This document shows, piece by piece, positions 33,361-45,465 of a stretch of 64,000 nt of DNA. A program made the translations under genes and the position numbers. This DNA comes from Saussurea involucrata. Lineage: Eukaryota > Streptophyta > Magnoliopsida > Asterales > Asteraceae. Every line of letters starts with the position of its first letter. Position 1 is the stretch's first letter. Location of the stretch: positions 89,174,879 through 89,238,878 of the forward strand of contig CM066318.1 of NCBI GenBank assembly GCA_033807775.1, read 5' to 3'. The notes below the pieces were generated by a model. That model had not been told where the DNA came from. It saw only the letters and a list, made by a program, of their open reading frames with translations, and did not search any database.

Positions 33361-34579
33361 TAAACTTTTTTGTAAATTTGTGATTGAAAAATTAATACCG
33401 TTATTTATAGAATGTCCTCTACCCTCTAAATTATGTGGTTGTTTATAAGTAAAATGTTATCATAAAAGCCAAATGAAAAATACGAAGGTTGAAACTTATA
33501 AAAATCAATCATTTTATATAGTTTATTTGAAAAAAATGGCCCATCTATTAAATCTCAATAGAATTTGAGGACTTTGTTTTTTACAACTTCATATTAATTG
33601 AATACAAATAGTAAAATGTCCTTTAAAAAATCAACAATCATATATGAACATCAAAATTATCATAATACCAAACTTTTCAAACAATTATTTAAAAAATGGT
33701 CCTTAGACCTTAAATATAGAATAATACATGCTTGAATTGTCCTTATGTTTTGCAAGAAAATAGATCTTGCTTTAACTGCCATATAGCTTATGAGAGAAAG
33801 TTTAGACTTTAGAGTCTAAAAATTCTCCTAAATAATCCTGGGTATCTTAAGATGACTCTCACTTCAGAAACTATTCCATTTAAGTCGCCCACTAAACACA
33901 ACTTCATCTAACGAATTCTCCTGATATCCGTATATTTTTCAGACCCTCCATTTGTGAGAGAAAACATATCACAACATCACGATAAACAAACAATATTAGA
34001 TCACGACGACGATGATTTCTGTGAATGAACCCACTTTCTTTATAAAGTAGGATATGGGTTATAGGATAAGTGGTTTGAAGTTTCCTAATCAAAAGAGCTG
34101 CATCAGGCTAAAAGATTGAAAAAATGATGTATCTATCTTTTAGGATACTTGAATACAACCTGCCAAAAATAAAAACCAGAAAGAACCCATGAAATGCTAA
34201 AGCTTCTAATGACGGGAAAAAAAGATAGAGGAAAACAAGAGGAAAAGAGCATACACAAAGAACAACTTGTATACACGATATTATCATCTAATTTGAACTC
34301 TATATTGAATCCCATGGAATAATTTACGTTTTGAAACACCTCTTCCAATGTGCATAGATCATCATCCTTTTCAACCTTTTACTCGAAAATTCTACCATCT
34401 TTTGTTTTCCTAAACAAAGGCTTACCCACGAGGAATGTAAACTGAAAATGCAATTGCATATCATGTCAAGTTCAACTAAGAGACTGTTTGGTATAAATTA
34501 AGGTAAATTGTTGTTTGCAAGTCGAAGAATTACCCGAGACATGTACATCTATGCCATTCCCATAACTATAATTGTAATC

Positions 34580-34640
34580 GTCGTCATGATAATCATCATG
34601 AATATCATAATCATCATGAATATCATAATCATCATCATAT
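34580..34640. repeat. ATCATGAATATCATA short tandem repeat
   Basis: Repeats of 18-21 bp within the Helitron cargo; present with one unit fewer at about 36410-36450 in the outside copy. Confidence 0.8.
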
Positions 34641-34739
34641 TCTTGAAATCAACATGTTGCTTTATGAGGCATTTCCTGGTTAAAAGCAAAACCAAATACG
34701 TCATGAGACAGGTACCCTTATAATCTATTGATTCTTTGC

Positions 34740-35620
34740 TTTCCTTGTCAAAACCTGAAAATTAGACAAAGCCAACAAACCCTGAAATTAACGCCTAAAC
34801 AATATATAAATCCATTTATTAAAAAAACGACACACAGATGAATGGTGAAAAGAATCAAAGACCTTACCCCAACACTTTCTAATATGTTGCAATATCATAA
34901 ATCTGGCACCTCTCAACACCCGTAATTCTCAAAATTAGTTTGCCAGAAGATATGGAGAGGAAACTGCAATTCTCCAAAATTGTTGTCTGCATAAGACATG
35001 AACATATGATTAGAGAGGATAAATTGGTGCAGGTCAGGAACGTGGAGAAGATGAGAGGATAGAAATTGGTGCAGAACATCGTGGAGAAGGAGAACCGGTG
35101 AAAACAACTTTTATCAGGGATAATTCACCAAAATATTTAAATGAATGAAGTATTGATTTCTTACCTGCTTAGCAGAAGTTTCCTTGTCAAAACCTGAAAA
35201 TTAGACAAAGCCAACAAACCCTGAAATTAACGCCTAAACAGTATACAAATCCATTTATAAAAAAACGACACAAAGATGAATGGTGAAAAGAATCAAAGAC
35301 CTTACCCCAACACTTTCTAATATGTTGCAATATCATAAATCTGGCACCTCTCAACACCTGTAATTCTCAAAAATAGTTTGCCAGAAGACATGGAGAGGAA
35401 ACCGCAATTCTCCAAAATTGTTGTCCGCATAAGACATAAACAAATGATTAGAGAGGATAAATTGGTGCAGGTCAGGAACGTGGAGAAGATGACATGATAG
35501 AAATTGGTGCAGAACATCGTGGAGAAGGAGAACTGATCAAAACAACTTTTATCAAGGATAATTCACCAAAATATATAAATGAATGAAGTATTGATTTCTT
35601 ACGTGCTCAGCAGAAGTTTC
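34740..35620 (-). repeat. ~440-bp tandem duplication in the Helitron cargo
   Basis: Unit 1 (34740-35179) and unit 2 (35180-35620) both begin TTTCCTTGTCAAAACCTGAA. On the minus strand each has an exon-like block, TTATGCAG acceptor then ~110 bp then a GTAAGG-type donor near 34860 or 35300. The short minus-strand frames repeated here (for example CQIYDIATY) look like exon duplicates but match nothing I know. Confidence 0.85.
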
Positions 35621-36020
35621 ACCAAAAAGATCTGATCCCAAATGAAACCCTAGAATCGCCAACCAAATTTTCCCAATTTGTGTATTCACTCTCAAATGTT
35701 GAAACAAAAAACGAAAGAAAAGAAGAAGAGGTAGAGATTGTGGATTGTGAGATTGAATCGTCGGAGTCTTGTTGGATTCCTGTTTAAAGGGGAGAAGTGA
35801 GCGGGACGTGGGAGATATCTCCGACGCGTGGGGAGAGAAGAAAGGGACGTGGGGAGAGAAGACAGATCGCGACTTTCAAGATTGGACGTGGGGAGATGTC
35901 AGGAACATGAAGAAGGGGAGAGCTTATGTGCTTTAGGAGTTTGTACAACATGCTTAAAACGTGAGTAAACTTGAAATGTTGAAAAATAACCCTAATAGGC
36001 TTTTAATATAGTAGTATAGA

Positions 36021-36261
36021 TAATTACGTAAAGGTTTTTAAATTTAAAAACAAAATATTTGAGAAAGAATTAGTTAATTAAATCCAAAAATATTCAATAT
36101 TGGGCTCATTTCGAAGGTATTAACGAGACGATTACAATGGTATAATTTGTAAAAAAAGAATGTATTTTTTAATGCATTATAGTTCATATACAATTATTTA
36201 TGTTAATACGATAAGAGTGTAAAATAAAAAATGAAAAAGTATGGGATTAAGAGATGTGTAC
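36021..36261. other. AT-rich segment with inverted copy of 27180-27490
   Basis: No gene. Contains GGGCTCATTTCGAAGG and GAGACGATTACAATGG, the inverse of the repeat inside MULE A. Confidence 0.65.
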
Positions 36262-37094
36262 GGGGAATGTAAACTGAAAATGCAATTGCATATCATATCA
36301 AGTTCAACTAAGAGACTATTTGGTATAAATTAAGGTAAATTGTTGTTTGCAAGTCGAAGAATTACCCGAGACATGTTCATCTATGCCATTCCCATAACTA
36401 TAATTGTAATCGTCGTCATGATAATAATCATGAATATCATAATCATCATCATATTCTTGAAATCCATGTGTTACTTTGCGAGTCATTTCCTGGTTAAAAG
36501 CAAAACCAAATACGTCATGAGACAGGTACCCTTATAATCTATTGATTCTTTACTTTCCTTGTCAAAACCTGAAAATTAGACAAAGCCAACAAACCCTGAA
36601 ATTAACGCCTAAACAATATACAAATCCCTTTATAAAAAAACGACACAAAGATGAATGGTGAAAAGAAATAAAGACCTTACCCCAACACTTTCTAATATGT
36701 TGCAATATCATAAATCTGGCACCTCTTAACACCTGTAATTCTAAAAAATAGTTTGCTAGAAGACATGGAGAGGAAACAGCAATTCTCCAAAATTGTTGTC
36801 CGCATAAGACATGAACAAATTATTAGAGAGGATAAATTGGTACATGTCATGAACATGGAGAAGATGAGAGGATATAAATTGGTGCAGAACATCGTGGAGA
36901 AGGAGAACTGGTGAAAACAACGTTTATCAGGGATAATTCACCAAAATATATAAATGAATGAAGTATTGATTTCTTACCTGCTTAGCAGAAGTTTCCTTGT
37001 CAAAACCTGAAAATTAGACAAAGCCAACAAACCCTGAAATTAATGCCTAAACAGTATACAAATCTATTTATAAAAAAACGACACAAAGATGAGG
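36262..37094 (-). repeat. Partial second copy of the Helitron cargo, outside the Helitron
   Basis: Matches 34432 to about 35280 in order and orientation, including the start of the second 440-bp unit at 36992. It lacks recognisable Helitron ends, so it is a segmental copy or a truncated second Helitron. Confidence 0.85.
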
Positions 37095-38183
37095 TACGAT
37101 TTAAAACGAAAAATGCATTTCCATAAGTGGTTCATTTTTATCTACTGATTACCATTTGTTGTTACGAATAAATTGAGATTTATTGGTAATAATTTTGGTG
37201 TTATACTGTTTAGAACTCAAACGACACACCGCACATCCATATGACTATTGTTGTTACACATGGTTTGAAGAATTTTTTTCCCCAAAAAAGGTTTTGACTA
37301 AAGTTAGTGAACTCTAGGAGTTGCCACAAACGTGAATCCTCTCTTGATGCCAATATATGTTAACATATTTCATAAAAATGTTAATTTTCTTATCAATGTG
37401 GGATTACCAAACTCATTTCAAATTTATATACAACTTTCTTTCATCTTTTCTTGTAGTCCATTTCATTATCCAATCTAGCATTCTCTCGTCAATGTGGGAT
37501 GACTAAAAACAATACCACAATGCAAGATTTGAGAAAAAAAATTACAATGTCATTTCAAATACCCTTGGTTATTTTTTTATACATATAAATAAAGAAAGAC
37601 AGAAAGTATAAAGAATTTTCTATTTATATATATGTATACATATGTTATATAAATATTTATGTTATGTTTTGTAAAATATCTATTGAGGTATTGGGCAAAA
37701 GACGTTTCGCAATGGTACATCAAATTCTTTTGGTTATTTCTTATATATATAAACATTGTTTTATTCAATATTTGAAAATACTAAAATCTTATGGCTTTTG
37801 GGTCGTACCTTATTGATTGTTTAATTGTGTTTGTAAACAAACTTCATTTTAACAATCATTAATTTCTTTTTAATTTTCAAAGACACCTTCTCCTATTATA
37901 TACACTCACTTTCTAATATATCACAATTACTATTTGAAAATACTAAAATCTTATGGCTTCATGCCATGTTATATCTTTGTTTTATATAAATATATTTATT
38001 GATGTTTGTATAATCAAACTTTATTCCAACAATTATCAACCTCTTTTTAATTTTGCATGACACCTTCTAATTTTATATACTTTCATCTTCTAATATATGA
38101 CCCTTATCACCAACTTGGGATAACCAAAACTCAACTACAATTCAATATTTGAGAAAACTCAAATTTTACCGTTGTTCCTTTAA

Positions 38184-38188
<5 letters not shown>
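37095..38188. other. AT-rich intergenic stretch with diverged TGTGGGA repeats
   Basis: No reading frame of note. TCAATGTGGGAT-type motifs at about 37394 and 37490, with related flanks near 38112, place it in the same diverged array as 40300-41515. Confidence 0.55.

Positions 38189-38241
<53 letters not shown>
38189..38241. repeat. (TA)n microsatellite, left flank of TIR element
   Basis: About 53 bp of TA directly before the element start at 38242. Confidence 0.95.
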
Positions 38242-38244
<3 letters not shown>

Positions 38245-38761
38245 GGATCATGTGAAAACCAATACTAATTTGCAAACTTTACAAACCTCAATTAACCAAT
38301 CAGATTTTTTTAGGCTTTTAATTTTAATTTAATTATAAAGGGCAATGGAGTCTTTTTCATTTAACCGGTTTAATTATGGAAACTGAATAAATTATAATTA
38401 ATTATTATATTAGATTCTTAATAAATTGAAATTTCTACTTTTGTGGAATAAAAATTCGGTTTCAATGCTTATCAGTTGGTGGGTTTCAATTTTGGAATGA
38501 TATTCATTATCTCTTATGGAACTAAGCAAGAATCGATCATATCTCCAGTGGAATTTTTATCTCATTATTAAACAAGGATATTTACCCATATTGTTCAGAG
38601 TGGGTTTTGGGTTTTGAAGAAATCAGTTTCATCGACACATAAGTAGGTTTTATACGTATAATCCGTCGCTCTAAAAACGCTGATATGAATTTGAGTTAAG
38701 CCATCTGTTTTCTCTCCATTAATTCGTCCCTTTCAAAGAGTATTTCAAAGAAGTTTCGTCG

Positions 38762-39058
38762 ATGGATTCTAACGAAATAGAAACCGCATCTCACGCTGAA
38801 ATTTACGTAAACGGCATTTACAATAACAACAACGATTTCTTGGCTGCATTTGTTAAACCGATACACATGGAATTACAGCAACATGTTTCATTACAGGTTT
38901 CATTATATTTCATTACAGCAGCAAGTTTCATTACAGGTTTCTTTCATTACAGGTTTCATTATATTTCATTACAGCAACAGGTTTCACTACTTTTGTTTCA
39001 CTACTTTTGGAAAGTACAGTGGAAGAGCACCAACATATTGAATATCTTAAAGCAATAA
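38762..39058 (+). pseudogene. Exon-like ORF running into a minisatellite
   Basis: The ATG at 38762 follows a leader-like region with a pyrimidine-rich stretch. The first ~40 residues are protein-like (MDSNEIETASHAEIYVNG...); after that the frame is only translated repeat. Likely a captured first exon. I do not recognise the family. Confidence 0.35.
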
Positions 39059-39720
39059 AACAGATTCAAAAAAGCTATTGAAACCCTTCATTAAAATTGC
39101 CAACAGTTAGGTTTATTAAAAAGACCACTTCAAACATTGTTCATATCCTTTATGAAATTGAAAATTTTCAGATCTCAAAATTATCAGAGCATCTCCAACA
39201 TGTTTCATTACAGGTTTATTTTTCGAATCTTGTTTTATTACACTTTCACCACAACAACTAGGTTTCATTACTTTTTGTGTTTCACTACTAATTGGATTAC
39301 ATTTTATGTTTCATTGCATCAACTACGTTTCATTACATTTGTGCTAGTCATGGATCACAAAAAACATGAATCACTACTTTTGTTTCACTACGAATTTAAT
39401 TTCATGAAAGGTTTCAATGCAGCAAAAGATTTCATTACATGTTTCATCAAAGATTCCATATGGTTTCACTACATGTAGATTAGTAAAAAAAACATAACCA
39501 GTGTGTTTATATGTTTCACTGATGCTATATGCACAATACTCATAGGGGTTCAAACTAGTGTCACAAAAGATTCAAGTTAGTTTCATCATACCCACTACTG
39601 TACACGCATATGTTTCATTACAGGTTTCACTACAAGTTTCATTATATTTCATTACAGGTTTCATTATATTTCATTACAGGTTTCATTATATTTCATTACA
39701 GTGTGTTTATAAGTCGATGA
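38880..39720 (+). repeat. Interspersed TTTCATTACAG minisatellite
   Basis: TTTCATTACAGG and TTTCATTATATTTCATTACAG units recur many times in clusters at 38880-39010, 39200-39480 and 39610-39705. Each unit looks like a plant 3' splice site (TTNCAG), so RNA from this stretch would have many near-identical acceptors. Confidence 0.85.
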
Positions 39721-39743
39721 AAAGTTAAAGAAAAAAACCCTAA

Positions 39744-39917
39744 ATTTCTTACCGCCCCCAAGTCGAATCATGTTCCAGTTGCGCTGAAATCGTTGTTGAA
39801 GATCTTAAGAAATCGGAAGAACGAATAGCAGATTTGTTTGACGTGGGTTTCTCTTCCCGATTAATCGGCCTTCTTGATACTGATTTGGATTTGTTTCACC
39901 GGTGGTTGCCTGAATAG
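39744..39917 (+). pseudogene. Short exon-like ORF (~57 codons)
   Basis: An open frame ending at TAG 39915-39917 gives an acidic, well-balanced peptide (…EDLKKSEERIADLFDVGFSS…) ending in HRWLPE. Codon use and composition look coding, unlike the surroundings. It may be the last exon of the captured gene whose start is at 38762. Unrecognised. Confidence 0.35.
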
Positions 39918-40146
39918 TCGCTCACGATTGTATCTTGTTTGTTTTTAAATTGGTTTCCATTATTAACTTAAATGTCAAATTACACATTTACCCTTTTCTT
40001 GTTTGACGTTTTAATAAATTGATTTTTTTTTAATTTCATTGTTACCATTTTTAGACTAATCTAATCTAAACCATCAAATATTCTAATCTATGGTGGTAAG
40101 ATGGGTTTCATTGTTTGCAAATTAATAGTGGTTTGCAAATGAAACC

Positions 40147-40151
<5 letters not shown>

Positions 40152-40226
<75 letters not shown>
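40152..40226. repeat. (CT)n-(TA)n compound microsatellite
   Basis: CT repeat to about 40181, then TA repeat to 40226. Confidence 0.93.
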
Positions 40227-40229
<3 letters not shown>

Positions 40230-40319
40230 TGGTTTTTATGATCAATGTTCCCAATTGATTTTTATACGATTTTTTTTTGCAAAATGAGGGTTACTCAAAA
40301 TAAGACAACCTTATGAGTA

Positions 40320-41515
40320 TGAGTTGACACAAAGACATTTCATCCTCCTTTCTTATACAACCTTAGTTATTCTAATCTTTCAATTATTCACCAATGTGGG
40401 ACAACATAATCTCAACCACTATCTACCAATTGAGAATACTTCATTATCAAAATGTCACCTCAAATACCCTTGGTTGTTCCAAAGTAAGACAAGTCAATTG
40501 ACACAATGTCATCACATCCATCTTTCTTATACACACATCTTTATTCCAATGTTTCACCTTCTCACCAATGTGGGATAGCTACAACTAAACAACAATCCAC
40601 TATTTGAGAATACTTAACTCTCATGGTGCCAACTCAATACCTTTTGGGTTTTCCTTTTATCTATTTAAAGATATGAAATGTTTAACTATTACATGAAATA
40701 TTTTGTCATGTAAATATAAAATAACTATTTAACCTAAAAATTGATCAAATTTTAGATGAACCTTCAAGCCATATCTAATCCTTTATATAGTCACTTGCAC
40801 TTCCAAATTTCCACTTTTGTCACCAATGTGGGACAATGAAGAATCAACCACAATTCATCATTTGATGAATACTTGATTCTCATTGTGCCATGTCATCATC
40901 TTAAAGTTTTACTTTTATATATATATAAAGATATTGATATTTTTTTCTTTATAGATTAACTTTTTTTCAAAAAGAGGGTTGGCAAAAATAAACCAACCCC
41001 ATGATTTGGAGGGTTAGCCAACATGAACCAACAACATAAGTTTTAGAGGATTAGCCAAGAGGATCCAACCTATGAGTTGAAACATAGACATCTCAATCTC
41101 CTTTCATATACCTAACATCAATTGTCAATTTTCCATCTCTCCATCAATGTGGGGTAGACAAAAATATCCTTCATCCAAGAAATATAGAATACTCAAATCT
41201 TAGAGCGCCACATCATTATCATTGGATCTTACTTTTAGATGAACCTTCAAGCCATATCTTATCTTTTATATAGTCACTTGCACTTCCAAATTTTCATTTT
41301 TGTCACCAATGTGGGACAATGAAGAATCAACCATAATTCACCATTTGATGAATACTTGATTCTCATTGTGCAATGTCATCATCTTAAAGTTTTACTTTTA
41401 TATATATATAAAGATATTGATATTTTTTTCTTTATAGATTAACTTTTTTTCAAAAAGAGGGTTGGCAAAAATAAACCAACCCCATGATTTGGAGGGTTAG
41501 CCAACATGAACCAAC
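40320..41515. repeat. Diverged tandem array with CACCAATGTGGGAC motif (left of copia)
   Basis: The motif lies at about 40389, 40563, 40822, 41144 and 41304. From 40755 a ~483-bp unit (160 + 322 between motifs) repeats; unit 2 starts at about 41238 and is split by the copia element, resuming at 55925. Noncoding. Short frames inside are not conserved. Confidence 0.8.
41511..41515. repeat. Target-site duplication CCAAC of copia element (left)
   Basis: CCAAC here and at 55920-55924. The undisturbed site is visible in neighbouring array units (GAACCAACAACATAAG at about 41025 and 56371). Confidence 0.93.
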
Positions 41516-42200
41516 TGTTGGACATAGTGTCCAGAGTCATTAACTATTGGTAATATTTTTAATAATAACAGGGTCCTTTTGGATTGCCCTTAATACCCAA
41601 ATAACAATCAGAAGAATGAAAGGGAGTTAAAGTAGTTAGTTTATTAATTTGTCATTTGATGATAAATTAATTATAAGCTACAATATAATTAATTGGATTA
41701 AATATAGGGACTAAATGATAATTGGTTAAAAGAGTTTTTTAACAAGCTTATCGTTTCAAGGGGGCTAGGTGTAAATAAGGGGATTATAAATAAACTACTA
41801 GGGATCAAACCCTAAGGAGTTTTTTTGTTCAATCTCTCTTTCTCTATTGAGGCCGTAACCTCCCCTCTCATCCCTCCCAAAATCGTAAACCCTAAATAAG
41901 GGTTTAGGGTTTAAAGCTTCAATCTTGATTGTTGGTTTGATGTTCTTAAGTGTGAGCCACTAGAGGGATTCACACTATTGATCCTTGACATCCAAGAAGC
42001 AAGAACAAGGTTAATTCATCTTTGTGTTTTCGACAATCACAAGAAACAAGTAAGTGTTCTTGATTCTTTCTATTGTAGTTAATCATCTAGAACGTATGCA
42101 TCTTTATAAGTTGTTTGTTTGTATTGCCATGGATGATTCAATTTTAAATATGCTTCCGTTGCCTATATCATGTGGTAGTACGGTTTAACAAAACCTTTCA
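41516..42200 (+). repeat. 5' LTR of copia element
   Basis: 685 bp; by eye roughly a dozen differences from the 3' LTR. Contains CTTACCTCC-like and AAATAAGGGTTTAGGG blocks and ends directly at the primer site. Confidence 0.95.
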
Positions 42201-42201
42201 G

Positions 42202-42213
42202 TGGTATCAGAGC
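42202..42213 (+). other. Primer-binding site (tRNA-iMet) of copia element
   Basis: TGGTATCAGAGC, one base after the LTR end. Confidence 0.95.
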
Positions 42214-43729
42214 CAAAGTTCTTAGATTTTAGCTCAATAGCATAAAATTCGTATTGATTTTCTGGAAAAACACAACGAGCCGTTTTACCTATTCCCAGAG
42301 TTTGAACCGTCGGATCGTCGTGGTTTTTGGACAGTAGTTTCACGACATTCTGTTTTACCTTCTGGACGGTTGGATTAGTCGTTTGAGGTCCAGAAGGCAC
42401 CTGTTTTATTTTCGACATAGTGCAGTAAGTTTGTGGCCATTGAATTGCTTAATCCCTAAGTTAGGGTTTCATGGTCATAACCTCAAAAGCTATAATTTTG
42501 GAAACTGAAAAAAATTCTTGCTTGCATGAAAAAGTTTCTATTTTTAGCGATTAAAGTTTTATTGGTATCCCTAAAGGGTATAGGGTAGTAGTCGTTTTTA
42601 TGCATGTTATACCATAATTGTGTATGGCTAGTTTCCTAACTTGCCTAAGAAAAAACACATCAATAATAAGCTATGGCAAATATCGAATGGATAATCTTGA
42701 ATTGAATAAGATAATCTTAAATACCTTCTTACAATAAGCAAATATATTCAAGTTTGAATAAATATTGTAAGATAAACATTGACATTATTTATATAGTGAA
42801 TATAATTTATATGTCAAATATTCACATTAATTATTAGCATGTGTCCTCACATGGTTAATTGGAATCAAATATGGAAACAATTATATTAATTGTTAAATAT
42901 GTGCTCACATGGTTAATTAGAATTAATTGGATAATCATAATTTTAAATTGTTTAAAATTCCATTCAATTTATATATATATATATATATATTAGACCTCAA
43001 TTATATATATATATGATTAAATAATACATTGATAGTCAAACCGAGACTAGGCGTACTCACTATAAACACTCTAAGGGGGTTTAAGGAGGTTACCTATAAT
43101 ATGGTTACCGAATGAGTCAAGGGTTTTTAAAACGCCATGCGTTACCAAACTCACCGCCTCTTGTGTGGACTAGTAGAATTACCGAAAATGTTTGATAGGT
43201 CAATGTGACAAGTTAAAAGTATTAACTATGAAGTATAAAACGAAAATCCCGTTTTAGATATACTAAGAAATGTGAAAGTCGTATGCTACCCATGATGAAG
43301 AACACACATAATCTTATAGTTTGTTAACGGAGCGTGTGCGGTTTGCCGGCACGTTAATGTGAAACTATAGTTGAAAATGATGTGGCGCTCGTGATTCTCA
43401 AGCGTACTTGAGCCGAGGGGTCCATGTGTTTTTCCATGGTCGATTCACTATCTTGTTTGTGATCCTCGGCATCCCAGTCACAAAAGGAAGATAAGCATAA
43501 TCGAGATTAACATGCCGTTGACAAAAGTCAATGAATCTCAAAAGACCTAGGAGTTTCATAGTGAATGAAATTAACAAATAGCATTTGTTTACCTAAAATA
43601 ACCTTGTGATGTGATTACGGCATCCCTTTTCACATCATAAGATAAAATATGGATCCTAGCCTTGTTAAATATTTTGGAAAATTATTTTAAGGGTTAAATA
43701 TCAAACTAACGAAAAATCTATATCTACAG
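42214..43729 (+). other. Copia leader between primer site and gag
   Basis: 1.5 kb with no gene. AT-rich, with a TA repeat near 42970-43010. The gag ATG is at 43730. Confidence 0.75.
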
Positions 43730-43818
43730 ATGGCTGAAAATAATCCTCCTCCTCCTCCTTCTCACTCAACATCCAACCTTACGTTACTCTCTATCCTAAG
43801 TAAAGATAAGCTAACTGG

Positions 43819-43823
43819 GCCAA
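43819..43823. repeat. Target-site duplication GCCAA of element B (left)
   Basis: GCCAA here and at 51276-51280, inside copia gag. Removing one copy and the insert restores the reading frame. Confidence 0.95.
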
Positions 43824-44220
43824 TGTAACATCCCAAAACATAACAAGACAACCAAAGCATTAAATCATACTCTGTAATAAAACTGGGTCCCAAAATTCAG
43901 TACATCATTCCCAAACTAAGGTTGGCGGAAACAACCTATACACAACTGAGAACAACTACTACTACAAGTGGCAACGGCACAGTCTCTAGCTGCATCTGTA
44001 CTCAATCATGTTCTTGCTCACTTACTTGAGCCTCTTACTACTTGCTTACCTGAAAATGGTTTAGTTTTGAAAAGTGAGGGTTAGACCAAAAGGTCTAGTG
44101 AATTCCCTCCGAAAACAACATATATAAACATTGGGAAAATCGTTTATAAAATTCATCATCAAACTTCACATAACGTCAAACATGGTACTGCACCGTGATG
44201 AGGACCGCATAAACTAACCA

Positions 44221-44325
44221 CGATCGGGGCCCAAGCAGACTCCCCTTTCGCCGCGATCGGGGCCCAAGCAGACTCCCCTCTCGCCTCGTACCGGGGCCCA
44301 AGCAGACTCCCCTCTACCCGAATAG
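44221..44325. repeat. GGGGCCCAAGCAGACTCCCCT tandem repeat, three units
   Basis: About 33-bp period; each unit shares GGGGCCCAAGCAGACTCCCC. Same array at 50000-50095. An analogous CGGGGGGGAGGTTCCG pair is in the LTR at 61880-61930, in the opposite orientation. Confidence 0.88.
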
Positions 44326-44739
44326 GAGGGAAACAGATTCCAACCTATCGGCTCATCACCCATGTCCAAGGGATCATCGGATCCCATAGCATACAGATCC
44401 CACGGTACAGACCGACTCCACATAGCATACATCACATGTCATACTTCATACAACTTGGAATCTCGTAAACCATATAATCATTTCATCATGCTAAATATTC
44501 TTTGAATAAAGTATGAGCTTTCATGTAAAAACATGCATATCGATTTGGTAAACATTTCGTGCTCAAAGTGAACCATTATCAGTTAAAAGAACAATTAACA
44601 CATTGCGTCGTAAATAGGTTTAGGGAACTCACCTTGATGACGCTGAACGCACTTCTTGAAATCACCAAGCTAATCCAACCGAACACCTAAGGGCATTGAA
44701 TTCGAATCAGATAAAATATCTCAGCCCTACTGTCCAGAT

Positions 44740-44925
44740 ACCCCTTCCCGGACACAACACTTATCCGGACACAACACTTATCCGGACACTACACTTATCC
44801 GGACACTACACTTATTCGGACACATCACTTATCCGGACACACCACTTATCCGGACACATCACTTATCCGGACACAACTACCCGGACACCTTCACGAGACA
44901 CTTACCCGGACACATGCAACATATC
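44740..44925. repeat. 17-bp minisatellite CCGGACACAACACTTAT
   Basis: About ten units, drifting in the centre (AAC, TAC, ATC, CAC). Same array at 50520-50705 with a few different bases. Each unit has a CCGG site. Confidence 0.93.
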
Positions 44926-45465
44926 TGGACACCACCAAACACTGGTGTCCGGAAAACGCTGCTGTTCGAGCTTAGAAATTCTAAAGCCGCTTTAAACTCC
45001 GATTTAAGCCATTAGTTTGATTAGACAACTATAAGGGTTCATTCACTAACCCCAAACACTCACTTAAACCATTTATAACCTCTAAAATCGTTTCATTAAG
45101 ACCAAAACACATAAAACCCACTTTTTAGGGAAAATGGGGAAAGCTTAAGAAATCACTAGTTTCAATCATAGAATCCAAGCTAAAGAAGAAGGGAATGCTA
45201 AATTACACAGAATACGAACTTAAGAAGGATTACCTGATTGATTTCTCCTCTCTATTGCCTCCTCCTTCTTCTTCTTCTTCTTTCCTTGCTTCACGTCACC
45301 ATACACACACAAGACCAAAATACTGATTTGCAAATGGGGGCTGCCCTAAAAGTTCGTGCATATAAATACCTTCAATAAAATACAGAAATGGTCCCTCAAC
45401 TTAACTTTCATTTATTTCACTTTGGCCACCAAACTCTAAAACCTACTAGAATTTGGGTTGTTACA

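Larger units (their letters stand above)
33325..36020 (-). mobile_element. Helitron with captured gene 5' region
   Basis: On the minus strand it starts TCTATACTACTATATTAAAA (RC of 36001-36020), a 5' end like that of plant Helitrons. It ends at 33325 with CTAG after a GC-rich palindromic block (CATCGCGCGCGGGT). The base before the start is A and the base after the end is T, the standard insertion between A and T. There is no duplication and no RepHel gene, so it is nonautonomous. At 35600-35950 (minus strand) it carries a leader-like region (CTCTCCCCACGTCC repeats, a first-exon-like block, then GTAAGA) and, further down, a tandemly duplicated exon-like block. I do not recognise the donor gene. 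Confidence 0.75.
38242..40151. mobile_element. TIR element inserted in a TA array, with captured sequence
   Basis: The left end GAGGGATCATGTGAAAACCA and inverted right end GAGGTGGTTTCATTTGCAAA share an imperfect ~45-bp inverted repeat that includes CTAATTTGCAAAC. TA or CT/TA arrays adjoin both ends (38189-38241; 40152-40226), so a target duplication cannot be resolved. Inside are a minisatellite (38880-39720) and two exon-like plus-strand frames (38762-39058 and 39744-39917). No transposase is seen, so it is nonautonomous; superfamily is uncertain, possibly Mutator-like. Confidence 0.55.
43824..45465 (-). repeat. LTR of element B (left)
   Basis: TGTAACATCCC...GGTTGTTACA. Contains three ~30-bp GGGGCCCAAGCAGACTCCCC units (44221-44320) and a 17-bp minisatellite (44740-44925). 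Confidence 0.95.
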
